NCBI RefSeq assembly: GCF_002890915.1
Contig: NZ_POUT01000008.1
Span: forward strand, 124,001-188,000
DNA length: 64,000 nt
From: Stutzerimonas stutzeri
Lineage (GTDB): Bacteria > Pseudomonadota > Gammaproteobacteria > Pseudomonadales > Pseudomonadaceae
Reading direction: 5' to 3'
Below the pieces are notes generated by a model, which saw only the letters and a list, made by a program, of their open reading frames with translations, was not told where the DNA came from and did no database searches. Below are positions 53,022 to 62,572 of the stretch, piece by piece; position 1 is the first letter of the stretch, and the number at the start of each line of letters is the position of its first letter. The position numbers and the translations under genes are program-made.

Positions 53022-55667
53022 TCAGCAGTCCAGCGGGTTGCGTTTTTCAGGATCGATGCCGAACCTGGCGATGGCCTCGGCCACGACCGTGGCTCCGATC
53101 TCGCCGCGGTCGACCAGGGCTTCCAGGGCGGTCAGGACGATCCAGTAGCGGTCCACCTCGAAGAAGTGACGCAGTTTCCTGCGGGTGTCGCTGCGGCCGA
53201 AACCGTCGGTGCCGAGGACCTTGTATTCCTTGCTCGGCACCCACTGGCGCACCTGCTCGGCGAACAGCTTCATGTAGTCGGTGCTGGCCACCACCGGGCC
53301 CTTGCGCCCGCCCAGGCACTGCTCGATGTAAGTCAGCCGCGGCGGCTGTTCCGGGTGCAGGCGGTTGTGGCGTTCGACCGCCAGGCCATCGCGGCGCAGT
53401 TCGTTGAAGCTGGTGACGCTCCAGACGTCGGCGCCGATGTTGAATTCCTCGCTGAGGATCTTCGCCGCCTCGCGCACTTCGCGCAGGAGGGTGCCCGAGC
53501 CCAGTAGCTGGACGTGGTGCACCGCTTCCTTCTTGTCCTCTTCGAGCAGGTACATGCCCTTGATGATGCCGTTCTCGACACCGCGCGGCAGGGCGGGTTG
53601 CTGGTAGGTCTCGTTCATCACGGTGATGTAGTAGAAGACCTGTTGCTGCTCCTCGAGCATCTGGCGGATGCCCTCGCGGATGATCACCGCCAGCTCGTAG
53701 CCATAGGCGGGGTCGTAGCTGCGGCAGTTGGGGATCACCGCGGCGAGGATGTGGCTGTGGCCGTCCTCGTGCTGCAGGCCTTCGCCGTTGAGGGTGGTGC
53801 GCCCCGCGGTGCCGCCGATCAGGAAGCCGCGGGCGCGGCTGTCGCCGGCGGCCCAGGCCAGGTCGCCGACCCTTTGCAGGCCGAACATCGAATAGAAGAT
53901 GTAGAACGGCAGCATCGGCTGGTTGTGGTTGGAGTAGGCGGTGCCGGCAGCGATGAAGGAACTCATGGCGCCGGCCTCGTTGATGCCTTCCTCGAGGATC
54001 TGGCCCTGCTTGTCCTCGCGGTAGAACATCACCTGTTCCTTGTCGACGGGTTCGTAGAGCTGGCCGACCGAGGAGTAGATGCCGAGCTGGCGGAACATGC
54101 CTTCCATGCCGAAGGTGCGTGCCTCGTCGGGGATGATCGGCACGATGCGGCTGCCCAGGTCCTTGTCCTTGACCAGTTGCGTGAGGATGCGCACGAAGGC
54201 CATGGTGGTGGAGATTTCACGCTCGCCCGAGCCGTCGAGGATGGCCTTGAGGGTATCCAGCGGCGGGGTGGGGATGCTGAAGCTGTTGGCGCGGCGTTGC
54301 GGCATGAAGCCGCCGAGGGCGGCGCGGCGCTGCTGCAGGTACTTGAATTCGGGGCTGTCTTCGGCGAAACGCACGAAGGGCGGGTTTTCCAGGTCGGCAT
54401 CGCCGACCGGGATGCTGAAGCGGTCGCGGAACAGCTTCAGGCTTTCGATATCGACCTTCTTGACGTTGTGGGCGATGTTCTTCGCCTCGCCCGCGCCGGT
54501 GCCGTAGCCCTTCACCGTCTTGGCCAGGATCACCGTGGGCTGGCCGCTGTGGTTGACCGCCTGGTGGTAGGCGGCATAGACCTTGTAGGGGTCGTGGCCG
54601 CCGCGGTTGAGCTTCCAGATCTCGTCGTCGGAGAGGTCCTTGACCATCTCGCGGAGTTCCGGGCTGTTGAAGAAGTGCTCGCGGACGTAGGCGCCGTCCT
54701 TGGCCTTGTAGTTCTGGTATTCGCCGTCGACCACCTCGTCCATGCGCCGCTGCAGTGCGCCGCTGCTGTCCTTGGCCAGCAGCGGGTCCCAGAGGCGGCC
54801 CCAGACCACCTTGTTGACGTTCCACCGGGCGCCGCGAAACACGCCTTCCAGCTCCTGGATGATCTTGCCGTTGCCGCGCACCGGACCGTCGAGGCGCTGC
54901 AGGTTGCAGTTGACTACGAAGATCAGGTTGTCGAGCTTCTCGCGGCCGGCCAGGGCGATGGCGCCCAGCGCTTCGGGTTCATCGCACTCGCCATCGCCGA
55001 GGAAGCACCAGACCTTCTGCTTGCCGGCGGGGATGAAGCCGCGGCTTTCCAGGTACTTCATGAAGCGCGCCTGGTAGATCGCCTGGATCGGGCCGAGGCC
55101 CATGGACACGGTGGGGAACTGCCAGAAGTCCGGCATCAGCCAGGGGTGCGGGTAGGAGGACAGGCCCTTGCCGTCGACCTCCTGACGGAAGTTGTTCAAC
55201 TGCTCTTCGCTGATGCGACCTTCGAGGAAGGCGCGGGCATAGATGCCGGGGGCGATCGGCCCCTGGATGAAGATCAGGTCGCCGCCGTGCTCTTCGGTGG
55301 GCGCCTGGAAGAAATGGTTGAAGCCGACGTCGTAGAGGGTGGCCGAGGAGGCGAAGGTCGAGATGTGCCCGCCCAGGTCCGGATCCTGCCGGTTGGCGCG
55401 TATCACCATGGCCATCGCATTCCAGCGGATCAGCGAGCGGATGCGGCGCTCCATGAGCAGGTCGCCGGGCATGTGCGCCTCGCGGGTGGGCGGAATCGTG
55501 TTGCGGTACGGCGTGGTGATGGCGTAGGGCAATTGGGTGCCGCTGCGGCTGGCCAGCTCGCCCAGCCGGGTCAGCAGGTAGTGCACCCGCTCTTCGCCTT
55601 CGCGCTCGAGGACGGATTCGAGGGCATCCAGCCATTCCTGGGTTTCGACGGGATCGAGGTCTTGCAT
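53022..55667 (-). CDS. Pyruvate dehydrogenase E1-type (AceE/MdeB-like), orphan copy
   Basis: Homodimeric 2-oxoacid dehydrogenase E1 of 881 residues using thiamine diphosphate. The ThDP motif is GDGECDEPEALGAI followed about 30 residues on by NCNLQRLDGP; the transketolase middle domain and C-terminal domain are complete. No E2 or E3 gene lies near, so it is probably a second copy beside the housekeeping aceEF, perhaps specific for another 2-oxoacid as proposed for P. putida MdeB. GAGGAG lies before the start. It lies between two broken genes. Confidence 0.88.
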   Translation of the reverse strand: MQDLDPVETQEWLDALESVLEREGEERVHYLLTRLGELASRSGTQLPYAITTPYRNTIPPTREAHMPGDLLMERRIRSLIRWNAMAMVIRANRQDPDLGGHISTFASSATLYDVGFNHFFQAPTEEHGGDLIFIQGPIAPGIYARAFLEGRISEEQLNNFRQEVDGKGLSSYPHPWLMPDFWQFPTVSMGLGPIQAIYQARFMKYLESRGFIPAGKQKVWCFLGDGECDEPEALGAIALAGREKLDNLIFVVNCNLQRLDGPVRGNGKIIQELEGVFRGARWNVNKVVWGRLWDPLLAKDSSGALQRRMDEVVDGEYQNYKAKDGAYVREHFFNSPELREMVKDLSDDEIWKLNRGGHDPYKVYAAYHQAVNHSGQPTVILAKTVKGYGTGAGEAKNIAHNVKKVDIESLKLFRDRFSIPVGDADLENPPFVRFAEDSPEFKYLQQRRAALGGFMPQRRANSFSIPTPPLDTLKAILDGSGEREISTTMAFVRILTQLVKDKDLGSRIVPIIPDEARTFGMEGMFRQLGIYSSVGQLYEPVDKEQVMFYREDKQGQILEEGINEAGAMSSFIAAGTAYSNHNQPMLPFYIFYSMFGLQRVGDLAWAAGDSRARGFLIGGTAGRTTLNGEGLQHEDGHSHILAAVIPNCRSYDPAYGYELAVIIREGIRQMLEEQQQVFYYITVMNETYQQPALPRGVENGIIKGMYLLEEDKKEAVHHVQLLGSGTLLREVREAAKILSEEFNIGADVWSVTSFNELRRDGLAVERHNRLHPEQPPRLTYIEQCLGGRKGPVVASTDYMKLFAEQVRQWVPSKEYKVLGTDGFGRSDTRRKLRHFFEVDRYWIVLTALEALVDRGEIGATVVAEAIARFGIDPEKRNPLDC

Positions 55668-55869
55668 GACGGGCTCCTCATGTTTGGCCCCACCGGCACG
55701 GGGCGGGTGTCATCGTCTGTGCTCGCCGTCCGGGCCGAACGGCGTTCGTATGCCGGTAAGACGCCAGGCGCACCATGGAAACCGGCACCAACCCAGATTG
55801 GCTGTGCCGCCGGGCAGCCATGCCCGGTTGGCGTGCTGTCAGCGGCAGCCCCTGTTTTTACCACCGGCG

Positions 55870-55903
55870 AAGCGGCTTTGGTGTTCACGAAATGGAACAC
55901 TGA
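55870..55903. promoter_or_regulatory. Inverted repeat GTGTTC-N9-GAACAC in the aceE-pirin gap
   Basis: A 6-base perfect dyad around ACGAAATG(G). Likely an operator left from the former divergent LysR/pirin regulation, or one for the AceE-type gene. The 309-bp gap 55668-55976 holds no gene. Confidence 0.4.
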
Positions 55904-55976
55904 GGGCGATAAATTGGGGCTACCGGCGGTGCCGTTGCGCAACTAGCGTTACTGCCATTGGCTTCAGGAGCTCCGC

Positions 55977-56255
55977 ATGAAGAAGATCCTTGGCGTCTAC
56001 ACCAGCCCTCGGCCCCACTGGGTGGGTGACGGCTTCCCGGTTCGCACGCTGTTTTCCTATGACAGCTTAGGTAAGCACGTGAGCCCTTTCCTGCTGCTCG
56101 ACTTCGCCAGCCTCATGTTTCATCCCCGCAGCCCGGCGCAGGGGAGTAGGCGAGCATCCGCACCGCGGTTTCGAGAGGGTGACCGCCCAGCAGTGGTCGC
56201 TTCGGCCGGATGGCTAACTGACGGTCGGTTTCGGCCAGGTTGCTGGCTGGTTTGA
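55977..56255 (+). pseudogene. Pirin family protein, N-terminal remnant
   Basis: Starts exactly like pirin (MKKILGVYTSPRPHWVGDG, KHVSPFLLLDFAS), then loses frame; the metal motif GVGEHPHRGFERVT is still readable in the next frame from about 56142 and then the sequence diverges to stops. Removing one G from the GGGG run near 56145 joins the first two parts. The remaining 200 or so residues are missing. An intact, different pirin lies at 57756. Confidence 0.78.
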
Positions 56256-56355
56256 CTACTCTTCACGGTGGACGTGTGAGGGGCGCGGTTCGACCGCCAT
56301 GGCCGGGATGGCGCCGCGATGCAACAACCGCTTAGCAGTACACAGTGATCCCCCA

Positions 56356-56377
56356 GCTCCGCCCATCTGGGCGGAGC
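56356..56377 (+). repeat. Perfect inverted repeat before the isochorismatase-type gene
   Basis: GCTCCGCCCA, two bases, TGGGCGGAGC; ends 26 bases before the ATG. No T-run follows. Possibly a leader hairpin or regulatory dyad. Confidence 0.5.
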
Positions 56378-56402
56378 ATCAACCCAAGCAAGGAGATTCA
56401 CC

Positions 56403-57029
56403 ATGTCCTTCCAATACAAGCGTCTGGACAAGAACGACGCCGCCGTACTGCTGGTCGACCACCAGACCGGCCTGCTCTCCCTGGTGCGGGATATCGAGCC
56501 CGACAAGTTCAAGAACAACGTGCTGGCCCTGGGCGACCTGGCCAAGTACTTCAAGCTGCCGACCGTCCTCACCACCAGTTTCGAGAACGGCCCCAACGGC
56601 CCGCTGGTGCCCGAGCTCAAGGAGCAGTTCCCCGACGCGCCCTACATCGCCCGTCCCGGCAACATCAACGCCTGGGACAACGAGGATTTCGTCAACGCGG
56701 TCAAGGCCACCGGCAAGAAGCAGCTGATCATCGCCGGCGTGGTCACCGAGGTGTGCGTGGCCTTCCCGGCGCTGTCCGCGCTGGAAGAGGGCTTCGAGGT
56801 CTTCGTGGTCGCCGATGCCTCCGGCACCTTCAACGAGATCACCCGTGACGCCGCCTGGCGCCGCATGGAGGCCGCCGGTGCCCAACTGATGACCTGGTTC
56901 GGCGTGGCCTGCGAACTGCACCGCGACTGGCGCAACGACATCGAGGGCCTGGCCGAGCTGTTCTCCAACCACATCCCGGATTACCGCAACCTCATCAACA
57001 GCTACAACACACTGACCGCGGGCAAGTGA
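56403..57029 (+). CDS. Isochorismatase-family hydrolase (YcaC-like)
   Basis: Cysteine hydrolase of 208 residues, the length of YcaC. Asp in LLVDHQTGL, Lys in the middle and nucleophile Cys in VVTEVCVAFPAL match the family's triad. Close to predicted Pseudomonas YcaC proteins (NINAWDNEDFVNAVKATGKKQLI). Substrate unknown. CAAGGAG precedes ATG 56403. It lies in a set with FMN reductase and pirin that often stands under a LysR regulator. Confidence 0.88.
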   Translation: MSFQYKRLDKNDAAVLLVDHQTGLLSLVRDIEPDKFKNNVLALGDLAKYFKLPTVLTTSFENGPNGPLVPELKEQFPDAPYIARPGNINAWDNEDFVNAVKATGKKQLIIAGVVTEVCVAFPALSALEEGFEVFVVADASGTFNEITRDAAWRRMEAAGAQLMTWFGVACELHRDWRNDIEGLAELFSNHIPDYRNLINSYNTLTAGK

Positions 57030-57172
57030 GCCGCTGATCCCTGGCGACCATGCCAGCGGGCGTGGCCGCTGGGCCGGCCGCTTCGATACTGGCGACAGGA
57101 TGCGCGGCCGCATGTCCGGTGGCGAAGGTACCGGCACTCGCCAGTCAACCGATCGAACGAGGAGGAGCGGAC

Positions 57173-57736
57173 ATGGCCAACGCACCCCAGATCAAGGTAT
57201 TGGGTATCTCCGGCAGCTTGCGACGCGGGTCCTTCAATACCGCGGCGTTGCGGGAGGCCATGCGCCTGGCGCCCGCGGGCATGCTCATCGAACTGGCCGA
57301 CATCGGCGAGATCCCGCTCTACGACGAAGATGTCTACGCGCAGGGCTTTCCGCCCGCGGTCGAGCGCCTGCGCGAACAGATCCGCGCCGCCGACGCGCTG
57401 CTGATCGCCACCCCGGAATACAACTATTCGGTGCCGGGCGTGCTGAAGAACACCATCGACTGGGTTTCGCGCCCGCCCGAGCAACCCTTCGCCGGCAAGC
57501 CCGTCGCCCTGCTGGGCGCCAGTGCCGGCCGCTTCGGCACGGCGCGGGCCCAGTACCACCTGCGGCAGAGCATGGTGTTCCTCGACATGCGTCCGCTCAA
57601 CCGGCCCGAACTGATGATCGGCACTGCCCAGAAGCTGTTCGACGAACAGGGCCACCTGACCGACGAGGCGACCCGCGAGTACCTGCGTGGCCTGCTCGTG
57701 GCACTCCAGGCCTGGACCCTGGAACACAGGAAATGA
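57173..57736 (+). CDS. NADPH-dependent FMN reductase family protein
   Basis: Flavodoxin-like reductase of 187 residues: phosphate loop GISGSLRRGSFNTAAL near the N terminus and TPEYNYSVPGVLKNTIDW, both typical of the ChrR/YieF quinone and chromate reductase group. GGAGGAG precedes ATG 57173. Same strand as YcaC-like and pirin genes. Confidence 0.87.
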   Translation: MANAPQIKVLGISGSLRRGSFNTAALREAMRLAPAGMLIELADIGEIPLYDEDVYAQGFPPAVERLREQIRAADALLIATPEYNYSVPGVLKNTIDWVSRPPEQPFAGKPVALLGASAGRFGTARAQYHLRQSMVFLDMRPLNRPELMIGTAQKLFDEQGHLTDEATREYLRGLLVALQAWTLEHRK

Positions 57737-57755
57737 CCCGGATGGAGACCGAGCG

Positions 57756-58700
57756 ATGAGTACCCACGAAACCCGCTGTGAGCTGACTTCTTCCTACGAT
57801 TGCCCGGTGACGAACGGCGCGCGGGCCATCCAGCGGATCACTTCGCGCAGCGCCGAGATCGGCGGCGGCATCTCGGTCAGCCGGCTGCTGCCCTCGCGGC
57901 AGCGGCGCATGGTCGGGGCCTGGTGCTTCCTCGACCATGCCGGCCCGGCGGTGTTCGAGTCCGGCGCTGGCATGCGGGTCGGGCCGCATCCGCATATCGG
58001 CCTGCAGACCTTCACCTGGATGATCGAAGGCGAGGTGCTGCATCGCGACAGCCTCGGCAATGCCCAGGTGATCCGCCCCGGCCAGGTGAACCTGATGACC
58101 GCCGGCCATGGCATCGCCCATACCGAGGAATCCATGCCCGGCGAAGGCCGGCTTCACGCCGTGCAGCTGTGGATCGCCCTGCCGGCCGCCGAGCGCGATC
58201 GCCCGCCGGCATTCGAGCACCATGCCGAGCTGCCCCGCTGGCAGGCCGACGGTTTCGGCTTCACCCTGCTCGCCGGACGTTGCGGCCCGCACCAGGCGCC
58301 CGCCAGGACCTTCTCGCCGCTGCTGGGCATCGACCTGGCCGCCTTGGCGGCCGCGCACACCCGGCTGGCGCTCGAGCCGGGCTTCGAATACTGCGTCCTG
58401 CCGCTGGTCGGCGAGTGGCGGATCAACGGCGAGGCCTTCGCCGAGAACGAACTGGCCTATCTCGGCCGCGGCCTGCCGTCGCTCGAACTGGAAGCCCCGG
58501 CCGGCGCGCGGGGCATCCTGCTGGGCGGCGTGCCGTTCAGCGAGGAGATCTTCATCTGGTGGAACTTCGTCGGCCACAGCAAGGCCGAGATTGCCGCCGC
58601 CCAGCGGGACTGGGAGGAGGGCAGCGCCCGGTTCGCCGAGGTGGCCGGCTTCGACGGCCCGCGGCTGGTTGCGCCGACGTTGCCCTGGCGTGTGGCGTGA
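57756..58700 (+). CDS. Pirin family protein (intact)
   Basis: Bicupin of 314 residues. Metal site in the N-terminal cupin: GPHPHIGLQTFTWM, then GHGIAHTEE. C-terminal pirin domain about 185-300. It differs from the broken pirin at 55977. Pirins act as quercetinase-like or regulatory proteins; role here unknown. ATG 57756 with GGAGACC upstream, 19 bp after the FMN reductase. Confidence 0.87.
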   Translation: MSTHETRCELTSSYDCPVTNGARAIQRITSRSAEIGGGISVSRLLPSRQRRMVGAWCFLDHAGPAVFESGAGMRVGPHPHIGLQTFTWMIEGEVLHRDSLGNAQVIRPGQVNLMTAGHGIAHTEESMPGEGRLHAVQLWIALPAAERDRPPAFEHHAELPRWQADGFGFTLLAGRCGPHQAPARTFSPLLGIDLAALAAAHTRLALEPGFEYCVLPLVGEWRINGEAFAENELAYLGRGLPSLELEAPAGARGILLGGVPFSEEIFIWWNFVGHSKAEIAAAQRDWEEGSARFAEVAGFDGPRLVAPTLPWRVA

Positions 58701-58948
58701 TGCGCGCAGCGGAGCACCAGGGCAAATAGCCGCCTGTTCGAGGAGATTGCCGGGCCGCGGTCGTGTCATCGCCGATGTCCGATCGACGGCGGTGCATCCG
58801 TCCGGCACTCGCCCGGCTCGCCCGAACGTCGCCGATGGCAGCGAGTCCACCGGTGTGCCTCTTCATGAAAGAGACGTCGAGGTGATGCCTATGAACCGCT
58901 GAAGTGACTCACCTGAAAAGGCGCCTTTTCGGCGTCGGGAGATCGTAT

Positions 58949-59362
58949 ATGAAAGTCGCAGAATGCATGACCCGCGAAGTCAGGATGGTACGGCCGGAAA
59001 CCACGATTCAGGATGCCGCAAGGATGATGGCCGATAACGACGTCGGCTCGCTGCCGGTGAGCGATGGCGAGCGGCTGATTGGCATGGTCACCGATCGCGA
59101 TATCGTTACGCGAGCCGTCTGTACCGGGAAAGGCCCCAACACCTCTGTCCGCGACGTCATGACCGATGAGGTCAAGTACTGCTTCGATGATCAGGACCTG
59201 CAGGAAGTCGCCAGTAACATGGGCGACATCCAGTTGCACCGCCTGCCGGTGGTCAACCGCGACAAGCGCCTGGTGGGCATCATTGCGCTCGCCGACGTTG
59301 CCGTCGCCGCCAACGACCAGACGGCCGGCCGGGCGGTTTCGGGTATTTCGCGGGCCGTTTGA
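58949..59362 (+). CDS. CBS domain-containing protein
   Basis: Protein of 137 residues made of two CBS repeats (about 7-60 and 72-130), each ending with a VTDRDI or IALADV-type strand that binds adenine nucleotides in the family. No other domain. CGGGAGA precedes ATG 58949; the preceding 248 bp hold no gene, only a 14-base palindrome AAAAGGCGCCTTTT at 58916. Confidence 0.85.
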   Translation: MKVAECMTREVRMVRPETTIQDAARMMADNDVGSLPVSDGERLIGMVTDRDIVTRAVCTGKGPNTSVRDVMTDEVKYCFDDQDLQEVASNMGDIQLHRLPVVNRDKRLVGIIALADVAVAANDQTAGRAVSGISRAV

Positions 59363-59367
59363 TGGCC

Positions 59368-59405
59368 CCTGGCCCTGGCGGAGCCTGCCGCGCGCCAGGG
59401 CCAGG
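59368..59405. terminator. Long hairpin between the CBS gene and pcaI
   Basis: 13-base perfect stem CCTGGCCCTGGCG / CGCCAGGGCCAGG with a 12-base loop; no T-run follows. It may end or weaken the CBS transcript. Confidence 0.5.
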
Positions 59406-59442
59406 CGTGCAGTTCGTGCTGCGGTTGCCGTCTGCAGCTTTG

Positions 59443-59476
59443 GTTCGATAATCGAACGGTGATGCGATTATCGGAT
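59443..59476 (+). promoter_or_regulatory. Double PcaR-like operator before pcaIJFD
   Basis: GTTCGATAATCGAAC at 59443-59457 is one base or two from the PcaR box known in P. putida (GTTCGATAATCGCAC). A second copy lies inverted right after it at 59461-59476 (GATGCGATTATCGGAT; complement ATCCGATAATCGCATC). Two facing boxes suggest binding of two PcaR dimers with beta-ketoadipate as effector. Confidence 0.7.
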
Positions 59477-59559
59477 TGTTCCGCTCCGTGCCGCTGTTTA
59501 GTGTTCGGTCCAGGCGCGAATGCGTTCGTGCATCCGGATTCCCACACGAGACAACAACA

Positions 59560-60417
59560 ATGGCCGAGCTTCTTTCCCTCCACGAGGCAATCGATCGCTT
59601 CGTCGACGATGGCGACAGCGTTGCCCTCGAAGGCTTCACCCATCTGATTCCCACCGCCGCCGCGCACGAAATCATTCGCCAGGGCAAGAAGGACCTGACC
59701 CTGGTGCGCATGACCCCGGACCTGGTCTACGACCTGCTGATCGGCGCCGGTTGCGCCAGGAAGCTGATCTTCTCCTGGGGCGGCAACCCGGGGGTCGGCT
59801 CGCTGCATCGTCTGCGCGACGCGGTGGAAAAGCAGTGGCCGCGGCCGCTGGAAATCGAGGAGCACAGCCATGCCGACCTGGCCAATGCCTATGTCGCCGG
59901 CGCTTCCGGCCTGCCGTTCGCCGTGCTGCGCGCCTATGCCGGCTCGGACCTGCCGAAGGTCAACCCGTTGATCAGGTCGGTCACTTGCCCGTTCACCGGC
60001 GAGACGCTGGCGGCGGTGCCCAGCGTGCGCCCGGACGTCACCGTGATCCACGCGCAGAAGGCCGACCGCAAGGGCAACGTGCTGATCCAGGGCATCCTCG
60101 GCGTGCAGAAGGAGGCCGCCCTGGCGGCCAGGCGCTGCATCGTCACCGTCGAGGAAATCGTCGACGAGCTCGATGCGCCGATGAACGCCTGCGTGCTGCC
60201 GAGCTGGGCGCTGACCGCCGTCTGCCGGGTGCCGGGCGGCGCGCATCCGTCCTATGCCCATGGCTACTACGAACGTGACAACCGCTTCTACCAGCAATGG
60301 GACCCCATCGCCCGCGACCGCGACGCCTTCAGCGCATGGCTCGACGAATTCATTCGCGGCACCGCGGACTTTTCCGCGTTCCAGGCCAAGCTGGCCGCGC
60401 AGCAGGAGGCCCAGTGA
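59560..60417 (+). CDS. pcaI: 3-oxoadipate CoA-transferase subunit A PcaI
   Basis: Alpha subunit of the succinyl-CoA:3-oxoadipate CoA-transferase of the beta-ketoadipate pathway. It has 285 residues and matches Pseudomonas PcaI closely (DGDSVALEGFTHLIPTAA, SWGGNPGVGSLHRLRDAVEK, GYYERDNRFYQQWDPIARDR). ATG 59560 (MAELLSLHEA). It is under the double PcaR box, and its stop TGA shares a base with the pcaJ start. Confidence 0.95.
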   Translation: MAELLSLHEAIDRFVDDGDSVALEGFTHLIPTAAAHEIIRQGKKDLTLVRMTPDLVYDLLIGAGCARKLIFSWGGNPGVGSLHRLRDAVEKQWPRPLEIEEHSHADLANAYVAGASGLPFAVLRAYAGSDLPKVNPLIRSVTCPFTGETLAAVPSVRPDVTVIHAQKADRKGNVLIQGILGVQKEAALAARRCIVTVEEIVDELDAPMNACVLPSWALTAVCRVPGGAHPSYAHGYYERDNRFYQQWDPIARDRDAFSAWLDEFIRGTADFSAFQAKLAAQQEAQ

Positions 60418-61196
60418 TGACCTACACCACCAACGAAATGATGACGGTGGCCGCCTCGCGCCGCCTCGGCAACGGCAGCGTCTGCTTCGTCGGCATCGGC
60501 CTGCCGTCCAAGGCCGCCAACCTGGCGCGCCTGACCCATGCGCCGGACGTCGTGCTGATCTACGAATCCGGTCCGATCGGCGCCAAGCCGTCGGTGCTGC
60601 CGCTGTCCATCGGCGACGGCGAGCTGGCCGAGACCGCCGACAGCGTGGTGCCCACCGCCGAGATCTTCCGCTACTGGCTGCAGGGCGGGCGCATCGACGT
60701 GGGCTTTCTCGGCGCCGCGCAGGTCGACCGCTACGGCAATATCAACACCACGGTGATCGGCGACTATCACCAACCGAAAGTTCGCTTGCCAGGGGCGGGT
60801 GGCGCACCGGAAATTGCCGGTTCGGCGAAGCAGGTGCTGATCATCCTCAGGCAGTCGCAGCGCACCTTCGTCGACCGGCTGGCGTTCATCACCTCGGTCG
60901 GTTTCGGCGAGGGCGGCGACCACCGCCAGCAGCTGGGGCTGCCGGGCGAGGGGCCGGTCGGCATCATCACCGACCTGTGCATCATGGAGCCGGAGGCGGG
61001 TACCCACGAGTTCGTGGTGACCTCGCTGCACCCGGGCGTGAGTCGCGAGCAGGTGATCGAGAACACCGGCTGGGCTGTCCGCTTCGCCGACGGACTCGGC
61101 GAGACGGCGCCGCCTACCGCCGCCGAACTGGCGGCCTTGCGCGCCCTGGAGGCCCGTACGGCCGCCGCCCATGGACAATCTGGAGGTGACGAGTGA
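60417..61196 (+). CDS. pcaJ: 3-oxoadipate CoA-transferase subunit B PcaJ
   Basis: Beta subunit of 259 residues. The catalytic Glu lies in IYESGPIG as in class I CoA-transferases; [14 protein letters not shown] and [11 protein letters not shown] are family segments. Start ATG 60417 overlaps the pcaI stop; GTG 60414 is in frame. Overlaps the GTG start of pcaF by four bases. Confidence 0.95.
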   Translation: MTYTTNEMMTVAASRRLGNGSVCFVGIGLPSKAANLARLTHAPDVVLIYESGPIGAKPSVLPLSIGDGELAETADSVVPTAEIFRYWLQGGRIDVGFLGAAQVDRYGNINTTVIGDYHQPKVRLPGAGGAPEIAGSAKQVLIILRQSQRTFVDRLAFITSVGFGEGGDHRQQLGLPGEGPVGIITDLCIMEPEAGTHEFVVTSLHPGVSREQVIENTGWAVRFADGLGETAPPTAAELAALRALEARTAAAHGQSGGDE

Positions 61197-62398
61197 CCCG
61201 CGAAGTATTCATCTGCGATGCCGTACGCACACCCATCGGCCGCTTCGGCGGCGCCCTGGCCGCGGTGCGTGCCGACGACCTGGCCGCCACGCCGATCCGG
61301 GCGCTGCTGCAGCGCAATCCCGCGCTCGATCCCGCCGCGATCGAAGACGTCTTCATGGGCTGCGCCAACCAGGCCGGCGAGGACAATCGCAACGTCGCGC
61401 GCATGGCCGCGCTGCTGGCCGGCTTGCCGGAAAGCGTGCCGGGCGTGACCCTCAATCGCCTGTGCGCCTCCGGCATGGATGCGGTGGGCAGCGCCTTCCG
61501 TGCCATCGCCTGCGGCGAGATCGAACTGGCCATCGCCGGCGGCGTCGAGTCCATGACCCGTGCGCCCTACGTGCTGGGCAAGGCCGACGCGGCATTCGGC
61601 CGTAGCCAGAAGATCGAGGACACCACCATCGGCTGGCGCTTCGTCAACCCGCGGATGAAGGAACTGTACGGCGTCGACTCGATGCCGCAGACCGCCGACA
61701 ACGTCGCCGAGGAGCACCGCGTCAGCCGCGCGGACCAGGACGCCTTCGCCCTGCGCAGCCAGCAGCGCGCCGGCAAGGCGCAGGCAGCGGGCTTCTTCAC
61801 CGAGGAAATCGTCCCGGTGGCGATCGCGGGCCGCAAGGGCGACACCCTCGTCGATAGCGACGAGCATCCGCGCCCGGACACCACCGCCGAGGCACTGGCG
61901 AAACTCAAGCCGGTCAACGGCCCGGACAAGAGCGTCACCGCCGGCAACGCCTCGGGCGTCAACGACGGTGCGGCGGCGATGATCCTGGCCTCGGCCGAGG
62001 CGGTGCGCCAGTACGGCCTCACGCCACGCGCCAGGGTGCTCGGCATGGCCAGCGCCGGCGTCGCGCCGCGCGTGATGGGCTACGGGCCGGTGCCGGCGGT
62101 GCGCAAGCTGTGCGAGCGGCTGAACCTCGCGGTGAGCGACTTCGACGTGATCGAACTCAACGAAGCCTTCGCCGCCCAGGCCCTGGCCGTCACCCGTGAC
62201 CTGGGCCTGCCCGACGACAGCCCGCGAGTGAATCCCAACGGCGGCGCCATCGCCCTCGGCCATCCGCTGGGCATGAGCGGCGCGCGGCTGGTGATGACCT
62301 GCGTGCATGCGCTGGAGAAGTCCGGCGGCAGGCTCGGCCTGGCGACCCTGTGCGTCGGGGTGGGCCAGGGGCTGGCACTGGCGGTCGAAAGGGTATGA
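61193..62398 (+). CDS. pcaF: Beta-ketoadipyl-CoA thiolase PcaF
   Basis: Thiolase of 401 residues that splits beta-ketoadipyl-CoA to succinyl-CoA and acetyl-CoA. Acyl-carrying Cys91 in LCASGMDA, His in [16 protein letters not shown] and the second Cys in [12 protein letters not shown] start at 61193 inside the pcaJ stop. Identity to acetoacetyl-CoA thiolases is excluded mainly by the pcaIJ context. Confidence 0.94.
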   Translation: MTREVFICDAVRTPIGRFGGALAAVRADDLAATPIRALLQRNPALDPAAIEDVFMGCANQAGEDNRNVARMAALLAGLPESVPGVTLNRLCASGMDAVGSAFRAIACGEIELAIAGGVESMTRAPYVLGKADAAFGRSQKIEDTTIGWRFVNPRMKELYGVDSMPQTADNVAEEHRVSRADQDAFALRSQQRAGKAQAAGFFTEEIVPVAIAGRKGDTLVDSDEHPRPDTTAEALAKLKPVNGPDKSVTAGNASGVNDGAAAMILASAEAVRQYGLTPRARVLGMASAGVAPRVMGYGPVPAVRKLCERLNLAVSDFDVIELNEAFAAQALAVTRDLGLPDDSPRVNPNGGAIALGHPLGMSGARLVMTCVHALEKSGGRLGLATLCVGVGQGLALAVERV

Positions 62399-62572
62399 GG
62401 CGGGCGAAGCCCAGCATGTCACCAACGCGTCATGCCCGTGCCTGTTGGGCTTCGCTGCGCTCAGCGCCAACCTACCCACGGACGCCCGATCATCGACCGT
62501 GGCACCGAGCCAGACATCCCGCGGTCTCCTGCGCTTCCGGGTTCCTTCATTCGAACGCATAAGGACTTTTTC

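Noticed and set aside
53514-55946. 810-residue plus-strand open frame
   Set aside because: Antisense to the AceE-type gene and made of Ala, Val, His, Gln-rich shadow sequence; no known domain.
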